Source of the DNA: Lunularia cruciata
Taxonomy: Eukaryota > Streptophyta > Marchantiopsida > Lunulariales > Lunulariaceae
Assembly: GCA_948567375.1 (NCBI GenBank)
Contig: OX419760.1
Coordinates: 52,824,001-52,888,000 of the forward strand
DNA: 64,000 nt
Direction: 5' to 3'
Shown: one piece after another, positions 10,121 to 20,730 of the stretch
How the letters are laid out: each line of letters opens with the position of its first letter
Position numbering within the stretch: the stretch's first letter is position 1
Program-made: the position numbers and the translations under genes
Notes under the pieces: model-generated
Database searches by the model: none
What the model saw: only the letters and a program-made list of their open reading frames with translations
Told to the model about the DNA's origin: nothing

Positions 10121-10553
10121 CGTTAGTGTCCGTGCTATCTTTTCTTGAACAAAGTTCTTTAGAGATGCAACTTTGTTTACAGCTCTAGGGGAAGTTGGTG
10201 TATTGGGCCGTAATGAATATGTCTGGCTGCTCAAGCCTTTCTTCTTCTTGGAAGAGGGGGATGCAAAGTAGCCTTGCCAACTGCCTTTGCGTTTCTTTGG
10301 GTCAAGTTCTCACATGGCTTCTTGCACTTTGTGAAGGAGTTGAAAGTCCAATGCCTCTTGTTTGGTTTTGTCAAAAGTAGCTTGGATCTTCAAACGTTTT
10401 TCTTCTTCACGATGCAACGTTTGTCTTTGAACTCTCTCTTCCCGTTGTTCTCTTGATGCAGACATTCATATTGCTTTGATACCCAATTTTGAATTTGGCT
10501 TTGTATTCTTCCACTTCTGAGATTTTTATCCTTGGCAACGGTGCTAAAAATCA
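10121..10553 (-). pseudogene. A0 leader and Gag N-terminus (inverted segment)
   Basis: The minus strand holds the A leader with primer site, then an ATG near 10463 opening MSASREQREERVQRQ, a Lys/Glu-rich helix, WQGYFASPSSKKKKGL, SQTYSLRPNTPTSPRAV and QEKIARTLT. This matches the Gag N-terminus at 39983-39620 of the intact A element, with one in-frame TGA. It stops at CTAACG, and plus-strand bases 25158 onward (AACGGACAAAG) continue it exactly, apart from the duplicated AACG. The segment has therefore been inverted relative to its own gag. Confidence 0.85.
10529..10546 (-). promoter_or_regulatory. A0 primer binding site, tRNA-Asp-like
   Basis: The minus strand reads TAGCACCGTTGCCAAGGA, 14 of 18 positions matching the complement of the plant tRNA-Asp 3' end (TGGCGCCGTTGCCGGGGA). 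It lies 7 nt from the LTR edge at 10554, as in the younger A element. Confidence 0.75.
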
Positions 10554-10900
10554 TATAACAACCCGGAAAATATCACTTTTGCGGTAATCGGGTAAGTAAA
10601 GTTTGTTCCCGTAGAGATACTAGTTAGAAATATCCAAATAAAAAGCAAAGTAACAATTTAGTTCTTCTTGAGTTCTTCTTTAATCTCTCAAGTAGAAACC
10701 ACACCCAAAAGAGAATAACAAGTATTGATTCACAGTCTCGTCACAAATTAACACTTCTTAATCACAACACCTCTTAATCACAACACCTTCAATTCTTTCC
10801 AAACAATCTTGAATGTGATGATTCAAGCTCCCCTAAAAACGGCACTTCACTGCAAAACAACTTTGCCTCAAAATTATGTTCTACCCCTCCACTGAAGGCA
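10554..10900 (-). mobile_element. A0 5' LTR, distal part (inverted)
   Basis: This is the last ~347 bp of an A LTR on the minus strand, from ccgggttgtTA (10554) back to TGCCTTCAGTGG (10900). It is the missing continuation of 3601-4442. The cut at ggca/tgcc is the C1 target site, which identifies both edges of the same insertion. Confidence 0.8.
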
Positions 10901-11350
10901 TGTCATGCCATTTGTAGTGTCGCATCTAGATTGCTCGGACACTGGAGTTGCAGTGATAGTAGTTAGAGTTATTTTAGCAATTTCTCAAAGACTACTTTCT
11001 AACGGTCAGATTTCATGTTTGGGGTATTGACTTCATGGTAGGGCCCACTGTCACTTTGCACCGTTTGCACCGTCAAGTGTGCCATCAGCGGGACCATTAG
11101 GGTTCAGACCTAGCTCAAGTCCAGGGGGTATACTTTTGAAGTGGAGCTCTAGAGAGCTCACTTCTCTGATGTTGAGCCTTCGAGTTCCTGGCTATGATGG
11201 ATAGAGGCCAATGAGCATCACTTGGATTCTCTATGCTTGAGTGGGTGTGGCTTGACTGTAATCAGTGCCCAATTGTTGGCAATCTATAGAATGACAGATC
11301 AAGTATTGATCTGAGTTGAGTTGAGTTGAGAGTGGTAAACAATCCGATTA
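10901..11350 (+). repeat. C element left terminal unit L1
   Basis: The unit is 450 bp, starts TGTCATGCC and ends AATCCGATTA. Its tip is the inverted complement of the R tip (CATGACA at 25151-25157), giving 7-bp terminal inverted repeats. No R unit follows it, unlike a normal LTR. The next bases, cattagagaag, would be the primer site region; in C3 they are CATCAGAG, which shares only ATCAGAG with the initiator tRNA-Met complement, so the primer is uncertain. Confidence 0.8.
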
Positions 11351-12764
11351 CATTAGAGAAGTGAAGTCAAAGGGAAATCGGGTGCAAGAACTTTGAGTGT
11401 TGGTGGTATCTCCAAGCTTGGTGGATCATTGGTAGCTTGATTCAAGTTCGGTGTTTCCTTAGTGTGCAGAAGCTCGTTCAATTGATGCAAATTTGGCAAT
11501 AAGGCAGACGGTGTGCGGAAGCGCTGGCCAAATTTTGAGCAAAGAAGGAGCAAATTTCGAGTAGTGGTTGTGATTTTGAGCTCAAGAGGTGAAGGCAGGA
11601 CCAATTTGCTACGAGTTGGGTCAGAAAGTCAAATTGAAGGTGGAGTTGGGAAGCTATTCTCATGAATTAGTGATTTGGAAAAACTCGTGTTGTCAATTTG
11701 GCTCGTGTGGAAAGTTAGCAAGGGATTTGGCGGACAACCAACTTTAGGGTTTATGTCAGATTTTATGTCAGATTTTGGCTGCATTTTACATCACATTTTG
11801 GCCAGATTTGGAAGAGTTTCACTGTTTGGCCAGATTTGGAGGAGTTTTGCTATTTTGCTAGATTTGGAGGAGTTTTGCTAGTTTGGAGGACTTTTGCAAG
11901 TTTGGAGAAGTTTTGCCAATTTTGGAGGAGGTTCAAAGTGGCAAGAAGAAAGGCCTCATTTTGGCGCTTCGAGACATAGGGCTGTGGGCTATGAGAGGCT
12001 ATGAAGGCCTAGAAGGGCCAGAAGGGCTAGCAAGCCTGCTTGCTGGCGTGAAGCTAGCTAGTTTAGAGTAGATCTTGGTCATTGGTTGACAAAATTTGCC
12101 TTTCTAGCTAGATTGTGTGCAATAGGGTTTGACCACTAGATTTCTTGTTCCTAGGCTAGTGCCCAAGCCAACTGGTCCACGCTCACTTGTTGTCCTAGTG
12201 ACTGTGCCACTGTTATCTATACACATGTAGCTTTGGCTAGGAGAGGTAGTTTGATCCCATTCTTGGTGATCGTGGTAGCTTAGGACTTAGATACAAAATT
12301 CTCTTATGTCAAATGCCAAATGGTGGGAGAGTTAGTCTTGTGTTGTGTTATGAGATAGAGGGTTTTTGTTTTGATTTCTTGTGATTGGACCCCCTCCATT
12401 CTTTGCTTCTTGTTTGTGCACCATGTTCGTGTGAGGTGCTCTGACTTTTGAGTATTGGTGCTCTGGTGTGCTCTCGGTAGTGAGGCTGGAGTGATGATCA
12501 GTCAGACTACCTTTGTTTCTCTCCGGTGAGGTAGGAAGTGATGACCTGTAGACCGTGAGAGTGCGTGTTATGATCGCAGGTTACAGGTTGCACTTTCCTC
12601 TAGTGTAGTTATCTTGGTTAGAGTTACATTAGTGGGTGGTGCTTAATTGGTGTTGGCACTTGGTGGTGTTGGCACGTGGTGGTGTTGGTACTTGGTGGGG
12701 CACTGGCGGTTGCAACTTACGGTTGCAGTTGGTGGTTCTGGTTTGCTATTGCGGTTACTTGGTC
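11351..12764 (+). other. C element long leader
   Basis: About 1.4 kb lie between the L unit and the first Gag codons. Its first ~850 bp are also present in C3 (61443-60360, minus). It contains a locally repetitive stretch of ttttgc-agatttggaggag units (11800-11930) and a G/T-rich stretch before gag (12640-12760). I see no convincing coding region. Confidence 0.65.
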
Positions 12765-14920
12765 ATGACGGAGTTCTTTGGGGATTCTAGAGGAGTTAGC
12801 CCTGTAGTACATAGTGGGTTTACTTAGAGTTGTGCTCGATATCAGCGTGTATCTCAGGTCCTAGTGAGGGAAGAGATTGATTCTGAGTTGGAGTTTGACA
12901 TATGAGCTGATTCAGTTGAGAGTGCACTTGGTGTGTCCACATCATTATTGTGGGACATGGACAAGATTTATAGGGCCTCCTAAGGCCCTAGGCGTTACTC
13001 TGGTATAGTAGGTACCATTGAGTTGGATGACTTCATCCAAGAGTTTGATAGTTGGTGTGATTTGCAGCAGATGCGGAAACCGACTTTGTTCACACCTTTC
13101 ATGGCATGGAAGGGGTTGTTTTAGCATCTAGAGGGTCCGCCAATGGATGACTACCATGAGTTCAAGAGAGCTCATTTGGAGGAGATTGACTTATGGAGAC
13201 AGTATTGGTCTCTGAACTATGTCTCTATCACTTCAAGTTCGGTGGCCAAGAGTAGATTGGCTGTACCTATGAGTTCTAGCTCGAGTAGTGTTGGTGGAGC
13301 TAGTGGAGGTGCATTAGCTGGAGATAGTGCTACTACAAGTGGAGGTACCGCTATAGGAGGTAGTGTGGTATTGGGGTTTAACCCCATGGTGGAGTTCTTC
13401 CTATGTTTGAGGCAGAACTACTAAGGAGTGCGGACTGACAAGCTGAGGAGCTTGCAGGAGTTCCAATAGAAGGTTGGAGAGAGCCTATGTGAGGCATACA
13501 CTCGCATGAGGCGACTGATCAGTTTCACTCAAGGAGTTATTGAGACCCAGGCAGTCCAGTTTTGGTATGGGATATTGGATAGGGAGTTGCAATGTAGAGT
13601 TTGTGATGCTACATTGTTTTAGGCTACTTTGCCTACTTTGGCAATGGTCTTTGGTTTGGCTGAGCTTATTGAGCTCAACATGGTAGAAGAGAGGGTGGTG
13701 ACATTTGGATTTGGTAGGGAGACCTTAACCACAACTGTGACTTCTTCTAGAGTGCAATAAAGTGCACCACGCCTAGTTGGTTTTTGAGGACAAGGTGGAC
13801 AGCCCAGATCCTATGGAGCGAGTGGAGGGCCTATTGTAGTTAGATCCTTCCCTTCATTTTTGGGTCAGCAGCAACCAGTGAGTGGTGGTGTTGCTTGTTG
13901 GACTTGTGGTGGACTTGTGGTGGACCTCACCATCGGAGAGAGTGTACTCAAGGCAGTGGACCTAATACCGTAGGTGCATCACAGCCAGCACAGAGGCAAT
14001 GTGAGCATTGTCAAAGATTTGGTCACACTAGTGGCCGGTGTTTTGACCTACACCCGGAGTTATGTAGTGGTAGGGCTGTTATGGCAAGTAGTGAAGGAGT
14101 TTCAGTTCATGGAGGACAAGGTGGTGGAGGTGGTGGTAGAAGATCTACACCTAGTAGAGGTGCAATACATGCCCTTACTTCTGACACAACTCTAGTTACT
14201 TGGATTGAGCAGTTGGAGCAGAGATTGGCTAGTATGGCTATTGCTCAAAGGAGATCAGATTTGGATGCTGAGGCTTCCACCTCATATGTTGGTGATAGAG
14301 ATGCTTTGGACTTCATGTGCGGAGCAGCAGAGGTGGATGCATCTACAGCAGTGACTAGGAGTGCAATACGTGCTCTAGAGCCTAGAGGAGCATCAATGGA
14401 GTTGGACCCACAAAGAATAGAGGTTGGGAGACAGGTCAGACTTCCCCAGTCTTTCATGCTATTTGAGGCATTACAGACGACATCTATGGTTCCTAGATGT
14501 CCTAGTGCAGGTGTGGTAGATGGTGATGGAGTGCATGATGGACTACCTACTAGTCAGCCACCTACTACTACACAGACTGAGTCTAGCATGATGTTGAGGG
14601 CGGCTCAACTGATTATGCGGAATCCTTTGTTTTTGGCCAGTGATATGTTTACATTGGGAGTTGACCCAGCCCCAGTATTCCGGTTGGCTGCCACGCTGTG
14701 TGAGAGTAGGGATAGTGTGGTTCCTACTACTAGGGCAGTGGTGGTTGATAGTGGAGTTTACTTGGTTGAGGAGCATGGGATCTGTTCAACAACCAATGGT
14801 TTATGGCAGGCAGCAGCGGCTAGACTAGAAGAGTTGCCAACTAGTCCGGCCTTTGAGAGAGTGCAGTTTACACTTGGTGTTGTCCTATTGGATAACCAGA
14901 GGGGGATTTTTGTTTGGTAG
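12765..14920 (+). pseudogene. C element gag with two zinc knuckles
   Basis: The ATG at 12765 opens MTEFFGDSRGVSP. The frame continues with several in-frame stops through ELDDFIQEFDSWCD, FTPFMAWKG, the capsid-like RLISFTQGVIETQAVQFWYG and MVFGLAELIELNMVEERV. Two knuckles follow: CWTCGGPHHRREC and CEHCQRFGHTSGRC (about 13895-14040). After a Gly-rich linker comes a ~250-residue region with a helix (WIEQLEQRLASMAIAQR) and MRNPLFLASDMFTLG. An exact 11-bp tandem duplication at 13901-13922 shifts the frame inside the first knuckle. Most stops are TAG where relatives have Gln. Gag would form the particle and package RNA. Confidence 0.75.
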
Positions 14921-14921
14921 G

Positions 14922-15510
14922 ACCTTCAAGGAAGGTCTATGCACCACAAAGAGTCTTGTTAGACTCTGGTGCTCATCTCCTTATGTTGGGGAAGGCGGTA
15001 GTTGTCGGTCTAGAGTTACGGAAGACCAATGTGGAGAGGTATCCATTTCAGATCCAGACATCTCTAGGTGGTGGTTTGACATAGTACATCACACGTGGGG
15101 AGCTTGTTGTCCACGTTCAGCCTGGTCATCCAATTGATAGCTTGGTGGTGAGAGCTCAGGCTATTGCGACAATAGTTGAGTCATATGATGTGCTAGTTAG
15201 GGGAGCAGTGTTATACTCCATGGGTTTCAACATTGACTATTGGGAGGAGACAACCTCTTATAGACCTGGTTGGCAGTCCGGTGAGGGACGGGTATGTCGC
15301 CTACCAGTACACTTCAGTAGTGGCAGTCTTGGTTCACTACAGTCCGGGAGCATGGCAACATCAGTTTTAGCTTTCAATGGTGTAGTTACTTGGCCTGGTG
15401 ACTTGTTGGAGGGGAATGCCCATGCAGAGGATACTCTAGTACCAGAGGAGATCAATCGGCTTTGGAGTACAAGTGGGATTGTTCCATCCACCTTGGATGT
15501 TCTATTGTAG
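14922..15510 (+). pseudogene. C element aspartic protease and linker
   Basis: Frame GPSRKVYAPQ leads to VLLDSGAHLLMLGKAVVVGL, the D-S-G active site of a retropepsin with its flanking hydrophobic strands. It continues with VERYPFQIQTSLGG, a stop, GELVVHVQPGHPID, then YDVLVRGAVLYSMGFNIDYW and RPGWQSGEGR. The protease would cleave the polyprotein. The frame reads on through the linker into the methyltransferase domain with only TAG/TAA stops. It is shifted relative to gag at about 14920. Confidence 0.75.
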
Positions 15511-15819
15511 AGTTCAGAGGAGGCGTTGCAATAACATGAAAATCAGTTGGTGTAGCAGGCTTGGAGTGGAGCCTTTGTACCATCAAGAGATGAGTGTGAG
15601 GATGAGCCTCTAGAGGCGATTGCTTTGACACCTCTGGATACCACACTCATTGCTTGGTAGTATCCAGTAGAGGCTATATGTTTATTGGAGTTGTTTGGTG
15701 GGATTAGCACCGGACTAGCTATGGTGTTATAGGCGGGTATACGAGTACAAAGGTACTTGTATGTAGAGAGAGATGAGACTGCTAGGCAAGTCTCTCTACA
15801 TCATGTGGCACACTTGGCC
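15511..15819 (+). pseudogene. C5-cytosine methyltransferase domain, N-terminal part (motifs I-II)
   Basis: In frame with the protease and with no gap, 15660-15819 reads YPVEAICLLELFGGISTGL, then MVL-stop-AGIRVQRYLYVE and DETARQVSLHHVAHLA. LELFGGISTGL fits motif I (S-adenosylmethionine binding, F-x-G-x-G type) of C5 DNA methyltransferases. The acidic residue ending YLYVE fits motif II. The stop is TAG in place of Gln. The D element inserted right after this (15820-22604), and the domain resumes at 22605. Such domains are known in Ty3 elements of the alga Klebsormidium; here the copy is broken. Confidence 0.8.
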
Positions 15820-16510
15820 TGAAACACCCATTTGTGTATGTGTGTGGTATTGTGATATTTAGCTTGGTATTACAAGTACTTAAGAGATATTATTTATATA
15901 GAGATAAAGGATGGTTCTATATTAGTCATGGTTAGCTAAAGTTAGTCATAGCTAAGATAGAAGGGACCTTACTTTAGAGGAAGTAGAAAAGATGAGCATC
16001 ACTATTTTGGATTTTAGTGTGTTGACTTGGTATTATTCCTAGGTGTTTGGCTTTGAGGAAAGAGTTGAGAACTCTTGGGCCCGCAAGCCTTTTTGTTTTG
16101 GATTCTTCTTTAGTCTAAGGATAGCCCATGTAAAGGAATCCTTGACTTAGTGGTTGGGTCAAGATAAGACCACATGCTAGTGGAATATGCCCATGTGAAT
16201 GGATATTCCTTTCTACTTTTCGACTTTACTTGACTTTTAGTTTAGTAACTTGAGTTACTACGGTAATTAGTGACTTTGGTACATAACTATTTCACAAATA
16301 TATAAACAAGGGGTGAGGAGGTACTCATCATCTTTTCATTTGCAACTATCTCTCTCTCATTGAGTTCTCTAGTGAGCAATGTCTTGAGTCTTGGAGTGTT
16401 AGCCTTGAAGGAGTATGATGGAGTTGGGGTTCCTTACCTTCTTAGTCCATGGTGTGCTACCATAATAGCCATCAAAGGTTTATAGTGAGTGAGAGACAGG
16501 CCAGCTCACA
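15820..16510 (+). mobile_element. D element 5' LTR
   Basis: This is a 691-bp LTR from TGAAACACC to GCTCACA, nearly identical by eye to 21913-22604. A TATATAAA box is at 16299-16306. The left flank ...ggcc(t) and right flank ggcct (22605-22609) form a 4-5 bp target duplication. The first T is shared or one T was lost. Confidence 0.92.
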
Positions 16511-16514
16511 TTTT

Positions 16515-16532
16515 TGGTTCTGTTGCCGGGAC
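16515..16532 (+). promoter_or_regulatory. D primer binding site, degenerate tRNA-Asp type
   Basis: TGGTTCTGTTGCCGGGAC follows the LTR edge by 4 nt. It agrees with the tRNA-Asp complement TGGCGCCGTTGCCGGGGA at TGG and GTTGCCGGG. The middle has changed, so the primer is inferred. Confidence 0.6.
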
Positions 16533-17042
16533 CTCTCTTGAAGGCAAGATAATGTTCCGCGTTCAATTCTACATTAGGCAGAAGGAGGCTATGAGAGCTC
16601 ACTTGGAGAGAACATTAGGAGAGGAGAGGGCTGAACTTATGTTAGAGAACCAAGATCCATTTGTATACCCTGTAGTTCATTATGATGTCTTTGAGGTGAT
16701 TTTGTACATCTTGTACACATGAGAGGAATTGGAGAGATTGTGTGAGGTGGATTGCAGATTTTGGAGATTAAGGTGATTTTGGGCAAAATCTCAAGTTTGA
16801 GATTTGGACTTGAAATTTCTACACATGATAGCTTGGATTATCTTTCAGTTAGCACACTTGAAATTATTGTGAGAGCTACTATGCGCACTATGCTAGAAAT
16901 TTTGAAAGTTGATAGGGTAAAGTGTTCCCTAGGGTGAATTACTCTCAAATGGTGTTAGTCATGTACATACTCTATTAGTTATAGAGTGAGAGAAAAGAAA
17001 AGAGAAAAAAATGAGAGAAAAGAAAGATAGTGAGAGGTTAAG
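16533..17042 (+). other. D element leader
   Basis: About 510 bp lie between primer site and gag. A short frame from ATG 16552 (MFRVQFYIRQKEAMRAHLER...) is open to 16722 and may be a remnant of the Gag N-terminus, since it is charged and helical, but it is not in frame with 17043. Nothing else is recognisable. Confidence 0.5.
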
Positions 17043-18032
17043 ATGAGGAAACTTCCGGTTTTCTTTGGCAAGGATGGAGAAGATGTGGAGGCCTTTGTGA
17101 GAGACTTCAAGAGAGCTTGCATAGAAAACAATGAGAGGAGGAAGAATGAGTGGGCCTCATTATTGCCAGATTTCTTTGAGGATGCAGCACTTACATGGTA
17201 TGAGTCAAAATACCAAAAGAGAGAGAGGAGAGATGGGCAAGAAGAGTATTGGGAGACTTTGATTCAACACTCATTGAGAAATTTCTTCCTGATGAGAGTT
17301 ATGAGAGATTGATGAGTGAGGTTACCTTTCTCAAGCAAGGAGATGGAGAGAAAGTGAGGGTCTATATGGAAAGAGTGGAAAAGTTAGAGTCCAGATTTTG
17401 TATAGTGTTGAGGAAGGGTGGGGATGATGTGGAGACTACTATGATTGGCATAGGAGCCATGCTCACCAAGAATTTTATGGGAGGGTTGAGACCACAAATC
17501 AGAAGCAAGGTGAGATATGAAAAACCTTCTTCCAAGCTTGAAGCTATCAAAATCACAATTCGTATGGAGGAGAGTTTGGAAGGAGATGAGAGTGATTTGG
17601 TGGTGAAGGAGGTTTTGCATTCTCCTCAAGGCTACAAGTATGGTGGAACTTCTGATACTTTGGTGACAAGGGTTGCACCACAACTAGTAGTTTCTCCAGT
17701 TCTTGCACCCCCACCAAAGGATGCACTTCAAACCATCACAGAACAACTTGCGGATCTCAAGATCAATGTGGTGCAACTATGGGAGAAGAGAGAGGTGGAT
17801 CAGAATGTAGGGAGAGGACCTAGGAGTTATGGAAACTATCTATATAGAGGAGGTAAACCAGCCAAAAATTTCAATGATAAATTGTTTTGGTTGTGGAGGA
17901 AGAGGCCATATCCAAAGGAATTGCCCAAATTCCACTTACCATGGAGGAAGGGGTTATGAGGGAGCCAATAGAGTGAAAGAGGGTGGTAGTGAAACCCAAG
18001 TGGCTCCTAATCCAAAAAAGGTAAGGGGATAA
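17043..18032 (+). pseudogene. D element gag
   Basis: MRKLPVFFGKDGEDVEAFVR and ALTWYESKYQKRER open a standard retrotransposon gag capsid domain. A frameshift near 17270 moves to the frame with LIEKFLPDESYERLMSEV, VYMERVEKLESRF and NFMGGLRPQIRSKV. A second shift near 17880 leads to the CCHC knuckle CFGCGGRGHIQRNC (about 17885-17926). Gag forms the virus-like particle. The two shifts inactivate it even though the LTRs look alike. The knuckle is followed by a basic tail. Confidence 0.85.
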
Positions 18033-18043
18033 CATCCATAGAT

Positions 18044-19140
18044 GTGGTGGAGAGCAAGTTTGAGAAGGGAGAGTGCTCAAACTCCAAGAGTCTTAATTTG
18101 GAGCTTTTGGCACAAGAGAACAAGAGAGCTCGTTTTGTAGAGGATGTTCACTCTTCTCAAGGATTTACTCCAAGCAAGGATACTCCTATGTTTACTAGGA
18201 GCACTCGCACCTCAACACTATCAACAACAAAGACTCCAAGGAAGAAGTTGGGGATGGAGGATTTCTTGATTTCAAAGCAACAATGGAACTACAATGTGTT
18301 AGAGGATGTTGGTAGTCACAAAGCTAACATCATAGTGGGCCAATTGATTGCTTTGAACCCTACTTTGAGAAAGGAGCTTAGAGGTGGTTTGAGTTCTACA
18401 AGGAGCAAGAAGAAAAAGAAGGCAAAAGCTCTAGTATTAATGAGGGTGGTGGATGCCAAGCCAACACCATGGGAGGCTTGTGAATATGCCTCCAAGATTG
18501 ATAAGAGAGTGAATGGTCACAACATCAAGGATGCATTGGTTGATGGAGGATCAGTAGTGAATGTCATGTCAGAAAGGTTGATAAAAAAGTTGGGTATGAT
18601 ACCCTCAAGACCTTCAATATTTGTGGTGTTGGGTATGATACCCTCAAGACCTTCATCGACCACTAGGGGTGATGGATAAACTGGTCGTTTCAGTTATGGG
18701 AGCTCAAAATCTCATGACTTTCCAAGTCTTGAAGGATTCAAGCTATGACTTACTTCTTGGAAGGCCATGGTTGAGAGCAACACACACAACTGATAGATGA
18801 CACAAAGGGTACTTGAGGATTGGGCCATCAAACCATAGGATCACAGTTCCTGTGACTAACACCACCAACACTTCACATTAAGATACACCATCTTTTGATA
18901 ATTGGGAATCAGATTCTGAAGAATGAGCTTCAGGTGTGGACACAAGCATGGAGGAGGAGACTTCCATGGAGGAGGATGAATCTGAATCTAATTCAGATGT
19001 GTATCCCTTGTGTGCTATGGATTTTGCACCTAAGCTGGAGGTTTTGAAGGACCCAAATAAATCACCATTGACACTTGAGGAGGTAGAGAGAAGGTTAGTT
19101 ACCCTTAAAGTATGGCCCAAATGTTACCAAGGAGGAGAAG
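18044..19140 (+). pseudogene. D element protease region
   Basis: A Ser/Thr- and Lys-rich linker leads to VNGHNIKDALVDGGSVVNVM and RLIKKLGM, the retropepsin active site with D-G-G in place of D-S/T-G. A 28-bp sequence (18589-18616) is repeated at 18628-18655, an in-frame 39-bp duplication. After a stop at 18679 the remainder (VSVMGAQNLMTFQVL, SYDLLLGRPWL) shows the C-terminal half of the protease. An acidic Glu/Ser stretch (18930-19000) separates it from reverse transcriptase. Confidence 0.75.
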
Positions 19141-20730
19141 GTGAGATTTGAGGAGATTTTCCGCAAGTTCATCCATGTGATTGCTTTCAATTACAAGGAT
19201 TTGAAGGAAGTCACCTTGGAGGAGCACAAGATAGAAGTAGAGTCACATGCAAGACCAATCCGCCAAAAGCAACGTCGCATTAGCACACCAATATCTTTGG
19301 TTGTGAAGGAGGAGATTGATAAGCTCAAGGAGACTGGATTTATCTTTGAGGTGGAGAATTTAGAATGGTTGTCTCCAATTGTCATTGTGAAAAAAAAGAA
19401 TGGTAAGCTTCAGGTATGTGTAGATTACAAGAAGCTCAATGCTGTTACCAAGAAGGACTACTACCATTGCCATTCATTGATGAGATCTTGGAGAAGGTTG
19501 TAGGTCATGAGAGGTACAGTTTTGGAGATGGTTATAGTGGATATAACCAAATCAAGATTGCACCAGAGCATCAACAACTCAACACGTTCACCACACCTTG
19601 GGATACTGACACTTTCAAGGTCATGCCTTTTGGGCTTTGCAATGCTCCAACCACATTCCAACGGTTCATGAACAAGGTATTTGAACCATTGGGAAATTTG
19701 TGAGAGACTTCATTGATGACTTTTGTGTCTATGGGAGCAAGGAGGAGCACTTTGAACACGTAATCAAAGTCTTGCAATGCTTAGATGAGGCAAATGCATC
19801 ACTCAACCCAGAGAAGTGCATTTTTGGATGTGAAGGAGGTCTAATTTTGGGGCACATCATCTCCAAGGATAGAATAGCATTTGATCCTAAGAAGGTGAGG
19901 AAAATCTCAGACCTTCTATTCCCTTCAAGCTTGACAAAGTTACGCCAATTCTTGGGGATGGTTGGGTACTATAGGAGGTTCATCTTCTCATTTTCTAACA
20001 AGGCTTATGCATTGACCATCTACATGAAGAAGAGTGTAGATTATATGGTGATTTTTGAAAACAAGGAGGCTCTCAAAGCTTTTGAGGAGCTCAAGCAATC
20101 CCTTGTTGTAGCTCCAATTCTTGCTAAACCTGATTGGAATAAGCCTTTCATCCTCTACACTGATGCTTGTAATGTAGCTATAGGATGCACTCTTAGTCAA
20201 TTAGACCAAGATGGGCATGATCATCCAATAGCTTATGCTAGTAGGTAGATGGTTCCAACAGAGAAGAACTACTCTGTCACGGAGAGAGAAGGGTTGGCAG
20301 TGATCTTTGGTCTCAAGAAGTTTAGACACTACTTGATTGGAGGGAAAGCCACCATTGTCACAGATCACAAGGCTTTGAAGTACATCTTCAACAAGCCTAA
20401 TGTTGAAGAGAGACTAGCAAGGTGGATGATACTCTTGTCTGAGTATGACTACACCATTGAGGATAGGCCAGGAAAGAAACATGCAAATGTTGATTTGTTA
20501 TCTAGGGCCTATGATCATGATAGAGATGAGCCAATGGATGATTCCTTCCCGGATGAGGAGCTCATGACAATCTCAGTCACTCAAGAGGTTCCAATGGAGT
20601 ACAAGGAGATTGTGGATTTTGTGACAAGAGGTAACTATCCAGAAGGGATGCATGCTAGGGTGAGGAAGGCCCTTGCAGCAAGATCTAGACCTTACACAAT
20701 GGTGGAGGATATTCTTTTTCACCAAGGAGC
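19141..20730 (+). pseudogene. D element reverse transcriptase and RNase H
   Basis: The frame begins before PISLVVKEEIDKLKETGFI and passes LSPIVIVKKKNGKLQVCVDY, then shifts near 19450 to FIDEILEKVVGHERYSFGDG, YSGYNQIKI and VMPFGLCNAPTTFQRFMN. Another shift near 19703 leads to the catalytic FIDDFCVYG (in place of Y-x-D-D), LILGHIISKD and FLGMVGYYRRFI. RNase H follows with YTDACNVAIGCTLSQ, a TAG stop at 20246-20248, TEREGLAVIFGLKKFRHYL, VTDHKALKY and the final NVDLLSRAYD. It copies element RNA into DNA. At least two shifts and one stop. Confidence 0.85.
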
